Below are positions 44,277 to 51,735 of a stretch of 64,000 nucleotides of DNA, piece by piece. Both the position numbers and the translations under genes were made by a program. Location: assembly GCF_900078315.1 (NCBI RefSeq), contig NZ_FKBS01000002.1, positions 62,001-126,000 on the forward strand, read 5' to 3'. The notes beneath the pieces are model-generated. The model saw nothing but the letters and a program-made list of their open reading frames with translations. It ran no database searches and was not told the DNA's origin. Positions within the stretch are counted from its first letter, which is position 1. The number at the start of each line of letters is the position of its first letter. Source of the stretch: Bordetella ansorpii (GTDB lineage Bacteria > Pseudomonadota > Gammaproteobacteria > Burkholderiales > Burkholderiaceae_B).

Positions 44277-45968
44277 TCTTTTACTGGCTACGCCAGTGTC
44301 AACAGCGTCTGCGCCGCTGTCTGACCTGATAAGCCACAATAGGCCGGACCAATTCCAGATGGGACGCCCTCGTAGATGCAGTGATGGCCCTTAGACGCGT
44401 CCACAGCCCGCATGAGCGATCGAAACACCTCGGGTGACGGGGTAGCAGCCACTTTAGAGTCATTGCAGCCCAGAGCGCGTTCTGCGCGGTCTCGCGCTCT
44501 GTTTCTGAAACGCGAGTCGAATCTCCGAGTTTTTGCCTTGCAGGGTCTAGAAGAAGGTTGGCGCCGTGCAAAAGAACGTGGGCAAGTCGGAGGGTGTGGC
44601 CAGAGTCCTGTATTGCACAATCCAACGACTTCGCTCGCTAGAACGTGAGACCGCCGAGCCAGCCTTCCCTTCTGTCCATGGCAAGAATCGATGCCCACCG
44701 GGGCGCCAAGCTTCCCCGCACATTCGGAATATTTGATAGGGGATTTTGATAGGGTGTTTGAAACGGGCTTTGACTGATGGCGTCAACACTTGATCTCTAC
44801 GCCAGCCAAGCACTCCGGATCTGTTCGATGGTCCACAACTGGACAGCCGCCCCGCCCCTCGCCCACTGTCAGTGAAGCTGGAACGATCAACGGTTGATGA
44901 TGTTCCAGACTTACGTGACTAGGATGGCAACTGTCCGGCGCCGGCGTCTCAAGGTGGGAGTTATTTTTGCAACGCCACGAGCCGGACTCTTTTGACTGGG
45001 AACTGTTTGCCAGGCCGAGATACTCAAATACCCTGTCGGCAATTCAAGCCACTAACTTCTCCGCGACATGAACCGCGCTTTGGTCCAGCCATTGCCGACC
45101 TTTTTGCTGCGACCCACGTTCCGTGTTTCTGAGCATTAATCGCGCCCCACGCTCCTTCGGTGCAGCAGGATCCACCAAGGCCGCCCCCTCCACGATTCAC
45201 AAGTGCGGACGGTTGCGGCGGGGTGAAATCTACGGACCTGCGGACAAGTTTCAGCGCCTCATACGCGGGATCGCGGCCAGCCCGGGGTCGACTCAGCGAA
45301 ATAATCTGTTAGCCGCCTGAAAGACTCCGTGTCCCTGTCGCAGCCATTCAGACATTGCGCTGGCAACTCCTACTTCCATTGTCGAAAGGGCACCCCTCGT
45401 ATCAGTACTAGGTTAAAGGATGCCCTATCCCCTCATTCCCGTACTAGGCCAAGTCTCCGCAGTTCGGGTCGGATAGACCGTCGACTTTGATTTCTCTCAG
45501 CGCAGCTCAGAGCGCATTTGACACTGAGGTGTGCAGTATGGTCTCAGTGCAATGCACACAGCACATGCAGAGTACAGGCCGCGACGCTTTAAAAGTGCAA
45601 CCGCGGAAGACCGGTCCACAGCACCGCTCGGCATTTGGTCCGCTAACGAATAACGCCGCGAGGATGGAAGGGCCGAGGGGTCGTAACGATTCAACTGTCG
45701 CGTGGTGCCGCCGATGCTCTGCGACCTGGGCTCGGAACTCTCGCTTTGCTGCCCCAGCAACACAGCCTCAGATGAAGGGGTTTGGCCTGCCCCAAGCGCA
45801 ACAGTCCCCAGAGCCCACCCAATTGGCCTGATGAGCCCAAAGTGCAGCGAGCTGCCCGCCCCCCCCAATCAAGCAGAGACCCGGCAAGTCCCGAGATGGG
45901 CTATTGCTACCGAGTGCACATCCTTGCCTTGATGCCGCCTGAACTTGCTCACCGCCAACTGCAAGTTC

Positions 45969-45993
45969 GTTGTCCCATATGTTGTCCCATATG
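45969..45993. repeat. 25-bp island-end repeat, right copy
   Basis: Identical to 7207-7231: two tandem GTTGTCCCATAT units. It lies 53 bases inside the right att repeat and in direct orientation relative to the left copy. Confidence 0.75.
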
Positions 45994-46005
45994 CCCAGCA
46001 AAGAA

Positions 46006-46040
46006 AAAGGGTTAGCTCAACGACACTGAGCTAACCCTTT
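46006..46040 (-). terminator. island-borne terminator behind tRNA-Pro
   Basis: 14-bp stem AAAGGGTTAGCTCA / TGAGCTAACCCTTT with a 7-base loop, followed on the minus strand by TTTCTTTG. It lies just inside the island and would end transcripts of the reconstituted tRNA. Confidence 0.8.
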
Positions 46041-46046
46041 GATTTT

Positions 46047-46093
46047 ATTGGTCGGGGCGGTGGGATTCGAACTCACGACCCTCTGCTCCCAAA
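46047..46093. repeat. attR direct repeat within intact tRNA-Pro
   Basis: Right copy of the 47-bp repeat. It begins 2 bases before the CCA end of the tRNA gene and reaches into the anticodon loop. Confidence 0.92.
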
Positions 46094-46125
46094 GCAGATG
46101 CGCTACCAGGCTGCGCTACGCCCCG
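46049..46125 (-). tRNA. tRNA-Pro (TGG anticodon)
   Basis: 77 nt. The 5' acceptor CGGGGCG pairs with the 3' CGCCCCG before encoded ACCA. Anticodon loop CTTTGGGAG gives TGG, and the T-arm contains GTTCGAATC. It is the integration target of the island; insertion keeps it intact because the element carries the 3' half. Confidence 0.95.
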
Positions 46126-46428
46126 ACGGATTGCCGATGAGCAACCCCATCGGCAACGGACACGGATTGTACCCCAGCCTGTCATTCATCTCTTCGAACC
46201 ACGAAATGCGGCCTGACGCCCGGCCTTGGGCACACCAATTGCAGCGCGGGCGCTGATGCGCCCTGTGCGGCCCGTAGGCCGCCTCATGTCTCTGGCTATT
46301 CAAAGCAGGGCTGCCGACCGCCCATCAAAACTTACACTTCGACGCCCCCAAACGACACTGCCTCCAGCACTTCGCAATGTTGAATACAATGGCGGGCTAA
46401 ACCGACCAAGCAGGCTATACGCAATAAC
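46126..46428. other. spacer between tRNA-Pro and proQ-like gene
   Basis: 303 bases with no gene. It should contain the promoters of the tRNA (minus) and of the ProQ-like gene (plus); I could not assign boxes with confidence. Confidence 0.4.
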
Positions 46429-47442
46429 ATGGGATTCGAACAACTCGCCGCGCTGCGCGACATGCTGGCCAAGCAAGCGGCCGAAGAACGGCAGCAGCAG
46501 GGTAAGCAAGAGCCGCGCCCCAACAAGGGCGGCGGCAAGCCGGGCGACAGGCAAGGTGCCAAGGCGCAGGATGCGCAGCCGGGCGGCAAGCCCGCCGGCA
46601 AAGGTGGCGGCGATCGCCCCCACCGTGGCAACCCCAATCGCCAGGGCGAAGGCCGCTCCGGCAAGCCGGGCGAAGGCCGTGGGCCTCGTCCCCAGGGCGA
46701 AGGCCGCGGTCCGCGTCCGCAAGGCGAAGCGCGCGGCGGCAATCGTCCGCAGCAGCAGCGCCGCGAGCGCCCGGAAGAGCCGCCGCGCGATCCGCTGCTG
46801 GTGGCCATCGGCCGGCTGCAGAAGCACTTCCCCAAGGCCTTCCCGAAGCGCCCCGATCCACGCGTGCCGCTCAAGCTGGGCATCATCGAGGATCTGTACG
46901 CGCACTCGGCCAAGCTGAACCTCAGCGAGGACGAGATCAAGCAGGCCGTGGCCACGTGGTGCTCGGCGCAGCGTTACTGGGCCTGCCTGGTGAAGGAAGC
47001 CGCCCGCCTCGACCTGAACGGCGAGCCCAGCGGCACCGTCACGCCGGCCGAAGCCGCGCACGCCAGCTTCCTGGCGCGCAAGCAGCGCAAGCAGAAGGCG
47101 CAAGAGGAAAAGGCGGCTGCGGCGCAAAAGGCTGCGGCCAATGCGCCGGAAGGCACGTCGGCTGAAACGCAAGCGGCCACGACGGATGCTGAAGCGTCGG
47201 CGCAGGATGCCGACACGACGACGCCGGCTGATGCTGCGCCCGAACCTCAAGCGAACGCGGCAGTCAGCACCGCTGATACCGCCGACGCGGCGCCAAAGGC
47301 GGCCGAAGCCGAGGTGTCGGCGACGCAAGTTGCTCAAGCCGATGCCGAGGCGACCCAGCCATCCGCCGCCGCGGGTGCTGCAACAACGGAAGCCCCCTCG
47401 GATCAACCCGCTGACGACACCAAGCAGGATCGACAGTCCTGA
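46429..47442 (+). CDS. ProQ/FinO-domain RNA chaperone
   Basis: 337 residues. The FinO/ProQ domain sits in the middle (about 122-205): 'PLLVAIGRLQKHFPKAFPKRPDPRVPLKLGI...WCSAQRYWACLV'. An N-terminal arm of about 100 residues is rich in Gly, Lys, Gln and Arg with GEGRGPRPQ repeats, suiting RNA contacts. The C-terminal 130 residues are Ala/Glu/Asp-rich and disordered. Known ProQ proteins bind small RNAs and 3' UTRs. Both arms are unusually long. Confidence 0.9.
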   Translation: MGFEQLAALRDMLAKQAAEERQQQGKQEPRPNKGGGKPGDRQGAKAQDAQPGGKPAGKGGGDRPHRGNPNRQGEGRSGKPGEGRGPRPQGEGRGPRPQGEARGGNRPQQQRRERPEEPPRDPLLVAIGRLQKHFPKAFPKRPDPRVPLKLGIIEDLYAHSAKLNLSEDEIKQAVATWCSAQRYWACLVKEAARLDLNGEPSGTVTPAEAAHASFLARKQRKQKAQEEKAAAAQKAAANAPEGTSAETQAATTDAEASAQDADTTTPADAAPEPQANAAVSTADTADAAPKAAEAEVSATQVAQADAEATQPSAAAGAATTEAPSDQPADDTKQDRQS

Positions 47443-47498
47443 TCGGCAGTACCTCAACGGCGCGGTGACTCTGCCGCCCCGCCATTGAAGGTGTCACG

Positions 47499-47548
47499 AA
47501 AACATTTGGCCCCTGGCCGCGATAGCGCGGCCAGGGGCCAAATGTTTT
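47499..47548 (+). terminator. rho-independent terminator after ProQ-like gene
   Basis: 22-bp nearly perfect stem (AAAACATTTGGCCCCTGGCC... with its complement) around a GATAGC loop, ending in a T-run. Symmetric, so it may also stop minus-strand transcripts. Confidence 0.9.
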
Positions 47549-47717
47549 TCATGACCGTGTACAACCATGCCGGACGGTGAACGGATCAAGGTGAACACTC
47601 CGATCACCCCAACCGCCCCGGATGCCCTTTCCGCGCCTCCGACAGGCATCCCGCTCCATCAAGAGCGCAACGCCATCAACAGCCAGCGTGCGTCAACGCT
47701 AAGCGATCAACCCGCGC

Positions 47718-48158
47718 TCAATGCGCCAGGCGATACGGCCGCCGGCGCGCACCGCTGAACACCGGCTGCAACTGGAGTTGCTGCGCGGCGCGGCGGGCAC
47801 GGGCGCCCGACAGCGATTGCACGCTATGCGGTTGCCGGGATGCGTGGCGCGCATGCTTGCTTGCCCGAGCGTGATCGACCACTCCGGCCGGCCGCTTCAT
47901 GTCGCTCATGTCGGCATCGATGCGAGCCATGTAGAACAGCAAGCCCACACAGGACAGCACGCCCGCGGCGATCAGCAGCCATCCCGCAAAACCCAAGGCC
48001 GGCACCAGCACCAGTGGACCGACCAGGCCGGTCAATGGCGCCAGCAGGGCGAAGGTCACGAGGGACCGCCTGCGCGCATTGTGCAACTCGTACCAGGCTG
48101 TACGGCTTTCTTCGTCAGACACCATGCTGGAACGATCGAACATCGTAGCAATCATCAT
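47718..48158 (-). CDS. small inner-membrane protein, 146 aa
   Basis: ATG 48158 follows AGGAGGAG. Two hydrophobic spans at about residues 35-56 and 58-80 (FALLAPLTGLVGPLVLVPAL, then GFAGWLLIAAGVLSCVGLLF). The C-terminal half is basic and polar. I do not recognise the family. The promoter region contains a TTGT-N4-ACAA palindrome at 48268. Confidence 0.65.
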   Translation of the reverse strand: MMIATMFDRSSMVSDEESRTAWYELHNARRRSLVTFALLAPLTGLVGPLVLVPALGFAGWLLIAAGVLSCVGLLFYMARIDADMSDMKRPAGVVDHARASKHARHASRQPHSVQSLSGARARRAAQQLQLQPVFSGARRRPYRLAH

Positions 48159-48306
48159 CAGCTCCTCCTGCCGATTGATGGGCACGCACTGACAGCTTGC
48201 GCTTGAACCTGCTTCCAGGACGCCGGAAGCGCCGTGGTTTGTCTCTGGATTCGGATTATTTATCTAGTTGTCATAACAAATACTCCTTTCCCGGAGGCAG
48301 TGCAAG

Positions 48307-48343
48307 TTTGCACGCACCGGGATTTATCCCTATGGCGTGCAAA
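48307..48343. repeat. nested hairpin in the gap before the RES toxin end
   Basis: TTTGCACGC and GCGTGCAAA form a 9-bp outer stem, and inside the loop GGGAT-TT-ATCCC forms a second perfect stem. It lies between the 146-aa gene and the 3' end of the RES gene. Could be a terminator or a structured element. Confidence 0.45.
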
Positions 48344-48421
48344 AACCAGGTACGAGAAAGGAGAATTGCGCCGTGCGGCGCCGGTTACCTGAGCAGGCCC
48401 AACCAGACGGAATCGCCCCGC

Positions 48422-48904
48422 TCAGGGCTTGGCGAGCCAATCCCGTTCGCTCGACCACGCCACGCCACCGCCGAACAGTTCGGGCTGGTCTTCGAACGGC
48501 TGGGTGGCCACGGAACGGACCTGGCAATCCGCGATGGCGGGATGGCCGCAGTTCAGCAGGTATTGCTCGCCGCCGGCCAAGGTAGGCACCTTGAACATGA
48601 GGTCGGCGCCGGCCTCGAGCCAGGCGTGCCCCAGCGCGCGAGTGGCGGGCAGATCGGTGCGCCAGTTGCGCGGCGCCGTGCACACCTGCGTGCCGGCTCG
48701 GCCGGGCACGCTGATCTCCAGCAGGCGGTACTGGCGGGGAAGCTTGCGGGGATGCTCGGCCTCGACCAGCGCCAACCGTGCGCAAATGGCCGCCAGGGGG
48801 GATGGGTCCAGCAGCACGACGGGCGCGCCGGCGGGCAGCCAGCGCCCGCCTGGGTAGAACCCGCCGCCCAGCAGACCGCTATTGCTCAAGCGCCACAGCT
48901 GCAT
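48422..48904 (-). CDS. RES-domain toxin
   Basis: 160 residues from ATG 48904 (MQLWRLSNSGLLGGGFYPGGRW), whose A overlaps the antitoxin TGA stop. The N-terminal RES-type segment 'LWRLSN...GGRWLPAGAPVVLLDPSPLAAICARLALVE' is present. Characterised RES toxins (ParT, MbcT) attack NAD+ or ADP-ribosylate targets. Second gene of the Xre-RES pair. Confidence 0.85.
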   Translation of the reverse strand: MQLWRLSNSGLLGGGFYPGGRWLPAGAPVVLLDPSPLAAICARLALVEAEHPRKLPRQYRLLEISVPGRAGTQVCTAPRNWRTDLPATRALGHAWLEAGADLMFKVPTLAGGEQYLLNCGHPAIADCQVRSVATQPFEDQPELFGGGVAWSSERDWLAKP

Positions 48905-49395
48905 CACGGACCATTCCCTTCTTCGATATTCAGCAACCAGCGCTCGATGTGGCCGGCATGGCGGGCCGAGCCGATCAGGCCGACCGGCACGGCGCCGTAC
49001 AACTGCGCCTTGGGCGTGGACAGCCACTCGTGCGCCAGGCCCTCATCACCGAACACCAGTTCGGCCAGCCAGACCAGCCGCAGCAGGCGATACAACGCGA
49101 TGGCCTCGGTGGGCCGCAGCGCGGCCGCATCCTCGGGATCGTTCAGCGTGACGATGGACGGCACCAGTTCGCGCCATTGAGGTTGCTGCGGAATCGCTTC
49201 GCGCAGCACCGGAAAGAGCTTTACGCCCAGCGTGGCGCTGCGCGTGGCGCGACTGTGGCCGACCAGCTTGCGCAGACGTGCATTGAGCACGTCGCGCACA
49301 TTGCGAAACGGCGAATGGACAACGACGCCCGCTTTACTTGGCGCCGTCGACAGCGCCCTGGAGCGCCTTGCCGTCGATACTGACCGTGCCTGCAT
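48904..49395 (-). CDS. Xre/MbcA/ParS-type antitoxin (DUF2384)
   Basis: 163 residues if started at ATG 49395, which has GGAGGG upstream; GTG codons further in are possible. The C-terminal toxin-binding domain is clear: 'VFGDEGLAHEWLSTPKAQLYGAVPVGLI ... HIERWLLNIEEG'. The start overlaps the end of the isomerase gene by 62 bases, so the pair may be translated from the upstream mRNA as well as from its own promoter. Confidence 0.85.
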   Translation of the reverse strand: MQARSVSTARRSRALSTAPSKAGVVVHSPFRNVRDVLNARLRKLVGHSRATRSATLGVKLFPVLREAIPQQPQWRELVPSIVTLNDPEDAAALRPTEAIALYRLLRLVWLAELVFGDEGLAHEWLSTPKAQLYGAVPVGLIGSARHAGHIERWLLNIEEGNGP

Positions 49396-50338
49396 TGAGC
49401 AGTCCCTCCAGATAGGCACGCGCGGCGTCCTGCTGGCGCTGCGCGCGCATGGTGTCGCGCAACTGCACCTGCACCTCGGTCAGCGGGACCTGGCGCGAGT
49501 CGCGCAGGTCGACCAGCTTGACGATGTGCAAACCCGAGGGCAGTTGCACCACTTCGCTGACTTCACCCTTCTTCAGGCGCTGGACCGTGCTACGCAACTC
49601 CGGCACCACCTGCTGCAGGGGAATGAAGCCCGTGTCTCCGCCGCGAGCGGCGCTTTCCTTGTCTTGCGAATTCTCTTGGGCGAGCTGAGCGAAATCCGCC
49701 TGCGGCGCGCGCGCACGCTTGACGAGCTCCGCTGCTTTCTTGCGAGCGGCGGCCACGGCCTCGGCGTCGTTGAACGGCGCGGCCAGGAAGATCTGGCTCA
49801 CGCGGTACGACGCGGGCTGGACGAAGCGCGCCTTGTTCTGTTCGTAGGCCTGCTGCAGTTCGGCTTCGGACGGATAGGTGTCCGGCGGCTGAGAGACGGA
49901 GTCCAGATATGAGCGGAAGACGATCTGTTCCTGCGCGGCCTGGATGGCGCGCTTGACTTCGGGCTTGTCGGCCCAGTTCTGCGCGCGGGCCTGACCCAGC
50001 AGTGCCTTCTCGGCCAAGCTGCTGCGCACGACCTGTTCGAGCGCGGCGCGGTTGGCCGTCAGTTGCTGGCGTTGCGCCGGGGACAGCGAACGCAACAGTT
50101 GTTCGAGGTCGCCTTGCGACACCGACAGCGTGCCCATCGTGGCAACGGCGGGCGAATTGGTGACGGGCGTCGCCGCGGGCGTGGCGGCGGGCTTGGTCGC
50201 TTGCGCGGCGGGCTTGCTCTCGGCGGGCTTCTGGGTCTGTTCGGCTTGGCCCTTGTCGCCGCAACCGCTCAACACCAGCGCCAGGCCAAAAGCACTCATC
50301 CAGCGCATACGCAGCGCTGCGTAATCCGACTTCTTCAT
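49334..50338 (-). CDS. PpiC/SurA-type peptidyl-prolyl isomerase lipoprotein
   Basis: 334 residues with a lipobox LALVLSGC, so lipid-anchored. A Pro/Ala/Lys-rich linker (about 30-60), then a SurA-N-like helical region and a parvulin domain (about 175-275: 'ASYRVSQIFLAAPFNDAEAVAAARKKA...DTGFIPLQQVVPELRSTVQRLKKGEVSEVVQLPSGLHIVKL'). An alternative ATG lies at 50347. Last gene of the secretion-like locus and a likely folding helper for its outer-membrane parts. Confidence 0.88.
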   Translation of the reverse strand: MKKSDYAALRMRWMSAFGLALVLSGCGDKGQAEQTQKPAESKPAAQATKPAATPAATPVTNSPAVATMGTLSVSQGDLEQLLRSLSPAQRQQLTANRAALEQVVRSSLAEKALLGQARAQNWADKPEVKRAIQAAQEQIVFRSYLDSVSQPPDTYPSEAELQQAYEQNKARFVQPASYRVSQIFLAAPFNDAEAVAAARKKAAELVKRARAPQADFAQLAQENSQDKESAARGGDTGFIPLQQVVPELRSTVQRLKKGEVSEVVQLPSGLHIVKLVDLRDSRQVPLTEVQVQLRDTMRAQRQQDAARAYLEGLLNAGTVSIDGKALQGAVDGAK

Positions 50339-50401
50339 TTCATTCATCCCATTCAAACAGAGCCATGCGGCGGGAACACCCCGGCCGCATGGGGGCACAT
50401 C

Positions 50402-50908
50402 TTATTCCTTGCTGTCGGCCTTGCCGGCTTCAGCGACGGCCTCGGCAGCCGTCTCGGCGGCCTGCTCGCCCTGTTCAGCCTGCACGGCCTGCGTGGCGTA
50501 CTGGCGCAGGAACAGCAGGAACTCTTGCAGCAGGCGGTCCCACAGTTCGGTGGTGGCGCGCAGATGGTTCTCGGCAACGCCGCCGGCGGCGATCACGTCC
50601 ATTTCCAGGACCAGGAAAGTGCCTTGCTGGGCCAGGCGTGCGAAGCGCTTGCCGATGTTCCACGATTCGACCAGGCCCTGCGGCAGGTCACCCTGCACAC
50701 GCAGCGCGCAGCTGAGCGTGTAGTCGACGAATTCGCCTTCGGTGTGCGAAGGATTGCCGAAGCGCACGGCGAAGCCGATGCCCTGCGTGGCGCTCAGCAG
50801 TTGCACCATGCCGTTCTGCTCGGTGCTGGTAACCCGATACCCCATGCTTTGCAGGATGTCTTGCAGCTTGGTTGCGCTCAGGGATTGGATCAGGGTGGTA
50901 TCCGTCAT
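50402..50908 (-). CDS. YbjN-domain protein
   Basis: 168 residues from ATG 50908. 'LSATKLQDILQSMGYRVTSTEQNGMVQLLSATQGIGFAVRFG' and 'LVESWNIGKRFARLAQQGTFLVLEMDVIAAGGV' match the YbjN (type III chaperone-like) fold. C-terminal Ala/Glu-rich tail. No signal peptide. Part of the locus that runs from 58286 to 49334; function unknown. Confidence 0.75.
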   Translation of the reverse strand: MTDTTLIQSLSATKLQDILQSMGYRVTSTEQNGMVQLLSATQGIGFAVRFGNPSHTEGEFVDYTLSCALRVQGDLPQGLVESWNIGKRFARLAQQGTFLVLEMDVIAAGGVAENHLRATTELWDRLLQEFLLFLRQYATQAVQAEQGEQAAETAAEAVAEAGKADSKE

Positions 50909-50992
50909 GTGACAGTCTCGTATTGACGTGTGGAAAACGTCCCGGCGGCGCACAGCCGCCGGGGTAAGGCTGGAACGATATCGGCCAGCGCA

Positions 50993-51730
50993 TTACTGTG
51001 CGGGCTTGGCTCCGGATTGCTGCTGCGGCACCAGGCGCGGGTCGTACTTGCTGTCGTACAGCTTGTCGCCGTATTCCTGGGCCTTTTCATCGAACTGCAC
51101 GCGGGCTTCGCGCGCCAGCGGCTGCCGGATACTCAGCAGGTCGCCAGTGCTGAACGATTCGTACGCCGTCAGGATCTCCCTGCCGGCGGTGTACATCTGA
51201 TCGTTCTTCTGCTCGCAGAGCTTCAGTTGCGAATCGCGCTCGGTGAGCGAGACCTGCAGCTTCTTGCCTTCGGCGTCCTTGGCGCGGGCGATGCCCAGCA
51301 GTTCGTCGTAGGCGGCCTTGAACTTGCCGATCTGCTCGTTGCTGGCGGCAGCCTGCGCACGCGCGGCATCGCGGATGGCGTCCTGCTGGCCCGCCAGTTG
51401 CTCGGCCTGGCCCTGGGCCTTTCCGAGCTGCGCACGCAGCTGTTCGACCTCTTTCTGCGCGGCATCGCGCTGGGTCTCGGCTGCGCTCTTGGCGGCGTTC
51501 AACTGTGCCTGCTGGCTCTGCAGCTGCTGCAGTTGCTGGGTGGCGCTGCGCAATTGGGTGCGCAGGCGTTCTTCCATGCTTTGCGCGTGGGCCGGAAAGA
51601 CCGTCAGCATGGTGGCCAGCGCCGCGGCGGTGGCCTTCAGCGTCCAGGCGACCTGCCGCAACGCCGGGGACATCGGCGTCTTGGCAACGTCACGCTGGAC
51701 GCGCGCGAGTTGGGAGGGTTGGTTGCGCAT
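50993..51730 (-). CDS. periplasmic coiled-coil protein
   Basis: 245 residues. An extended N-terminal region and hydrophobic signal (ATAAALATMLTVFPAHAQ, cleavage near residue 50). A long coiled coil (about 52-150) of Gln/Ala/Leu heptads, then a globular end with 'AREARVQFDEKAQEYGDKLYD'. It is separated from the porin gene by 5 bases, so co-transcribed. May span or scaffold the periplasm. Confidence 0.75.
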   Translation of the reverse strand: MRNQPSQLARVQRDVAKTPMSPALRQVAWTLKATAAALATMLTVFPAHAQSMEERLRTQLRSATQQLQQLQSQQAQLNAAKSAAETQRDAAQKEVEQLRAQLGKAQGQAEQLAGQQDAIRDAARAQAAASNEQIGKFKAAYDELLGIARAKDAEGKKLQVSLTERDSQLKLCEQKNDQMYTAGREILTAYESFSTGDLLSIRQPLAREARVQFDEKAQEYGDKLYDSKYDPRLVPQQQSGAKPAQ

Positions 51731-51735
51731 GATGA

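Larger units (their letters stand above)
43842..46046. other. 2.2-kb stretch without recognisable genes
   Basis: Short frames on both strands (for example 44299-44625 minus, ending QRRRRC) show no family signal. Noted: an inverted CCTGCTGGGTT pair near 43962 and 44180, an AATCCC tandem array near 44250, and two CGTACTAGG-like motifs at 45400-45455. Composition is less GC-rich than the chromosome. Probably decayed island DNA. Confidence 0.5.
7041..46093. mobile_element. 39-kb genomic island integrated in tRNA-Pro
   Basis: The 47-bp stretch at 7041-7087 is repeated exactly at 46047-46093. It covers the 3' half of tRNA-Pro from the anticodon loop to the CCA end. The right copy is part of the complete tRNA, the left copy is only the 3' fragment. 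A tyrosine integrase reads inward from the left end, and a 25-bp repeat lies inside each boundary. The cargo is catabolic genes, pseudogenes, two IS elements and a defence-like unit. No relaxase, T4SS or replication gene is visible, so transfer would need a helper or the element has lost its transfer genes. Confidence 0.9.

Noticed and set aside
44299-44625. 108-aa minus-strand ORF in the gene-poor right arm
   Set aside because: No binding site, no family signal, and other frames in the same place are equally open.
47567-47758. 63-aa plus-strand ORF after the ProQ-like terminator
   Set aside because: No ribosome binding site, Thr/Pro/Ala composition typical of random GC-rich frames, and it overlaps the 3' end of the opposite gene.
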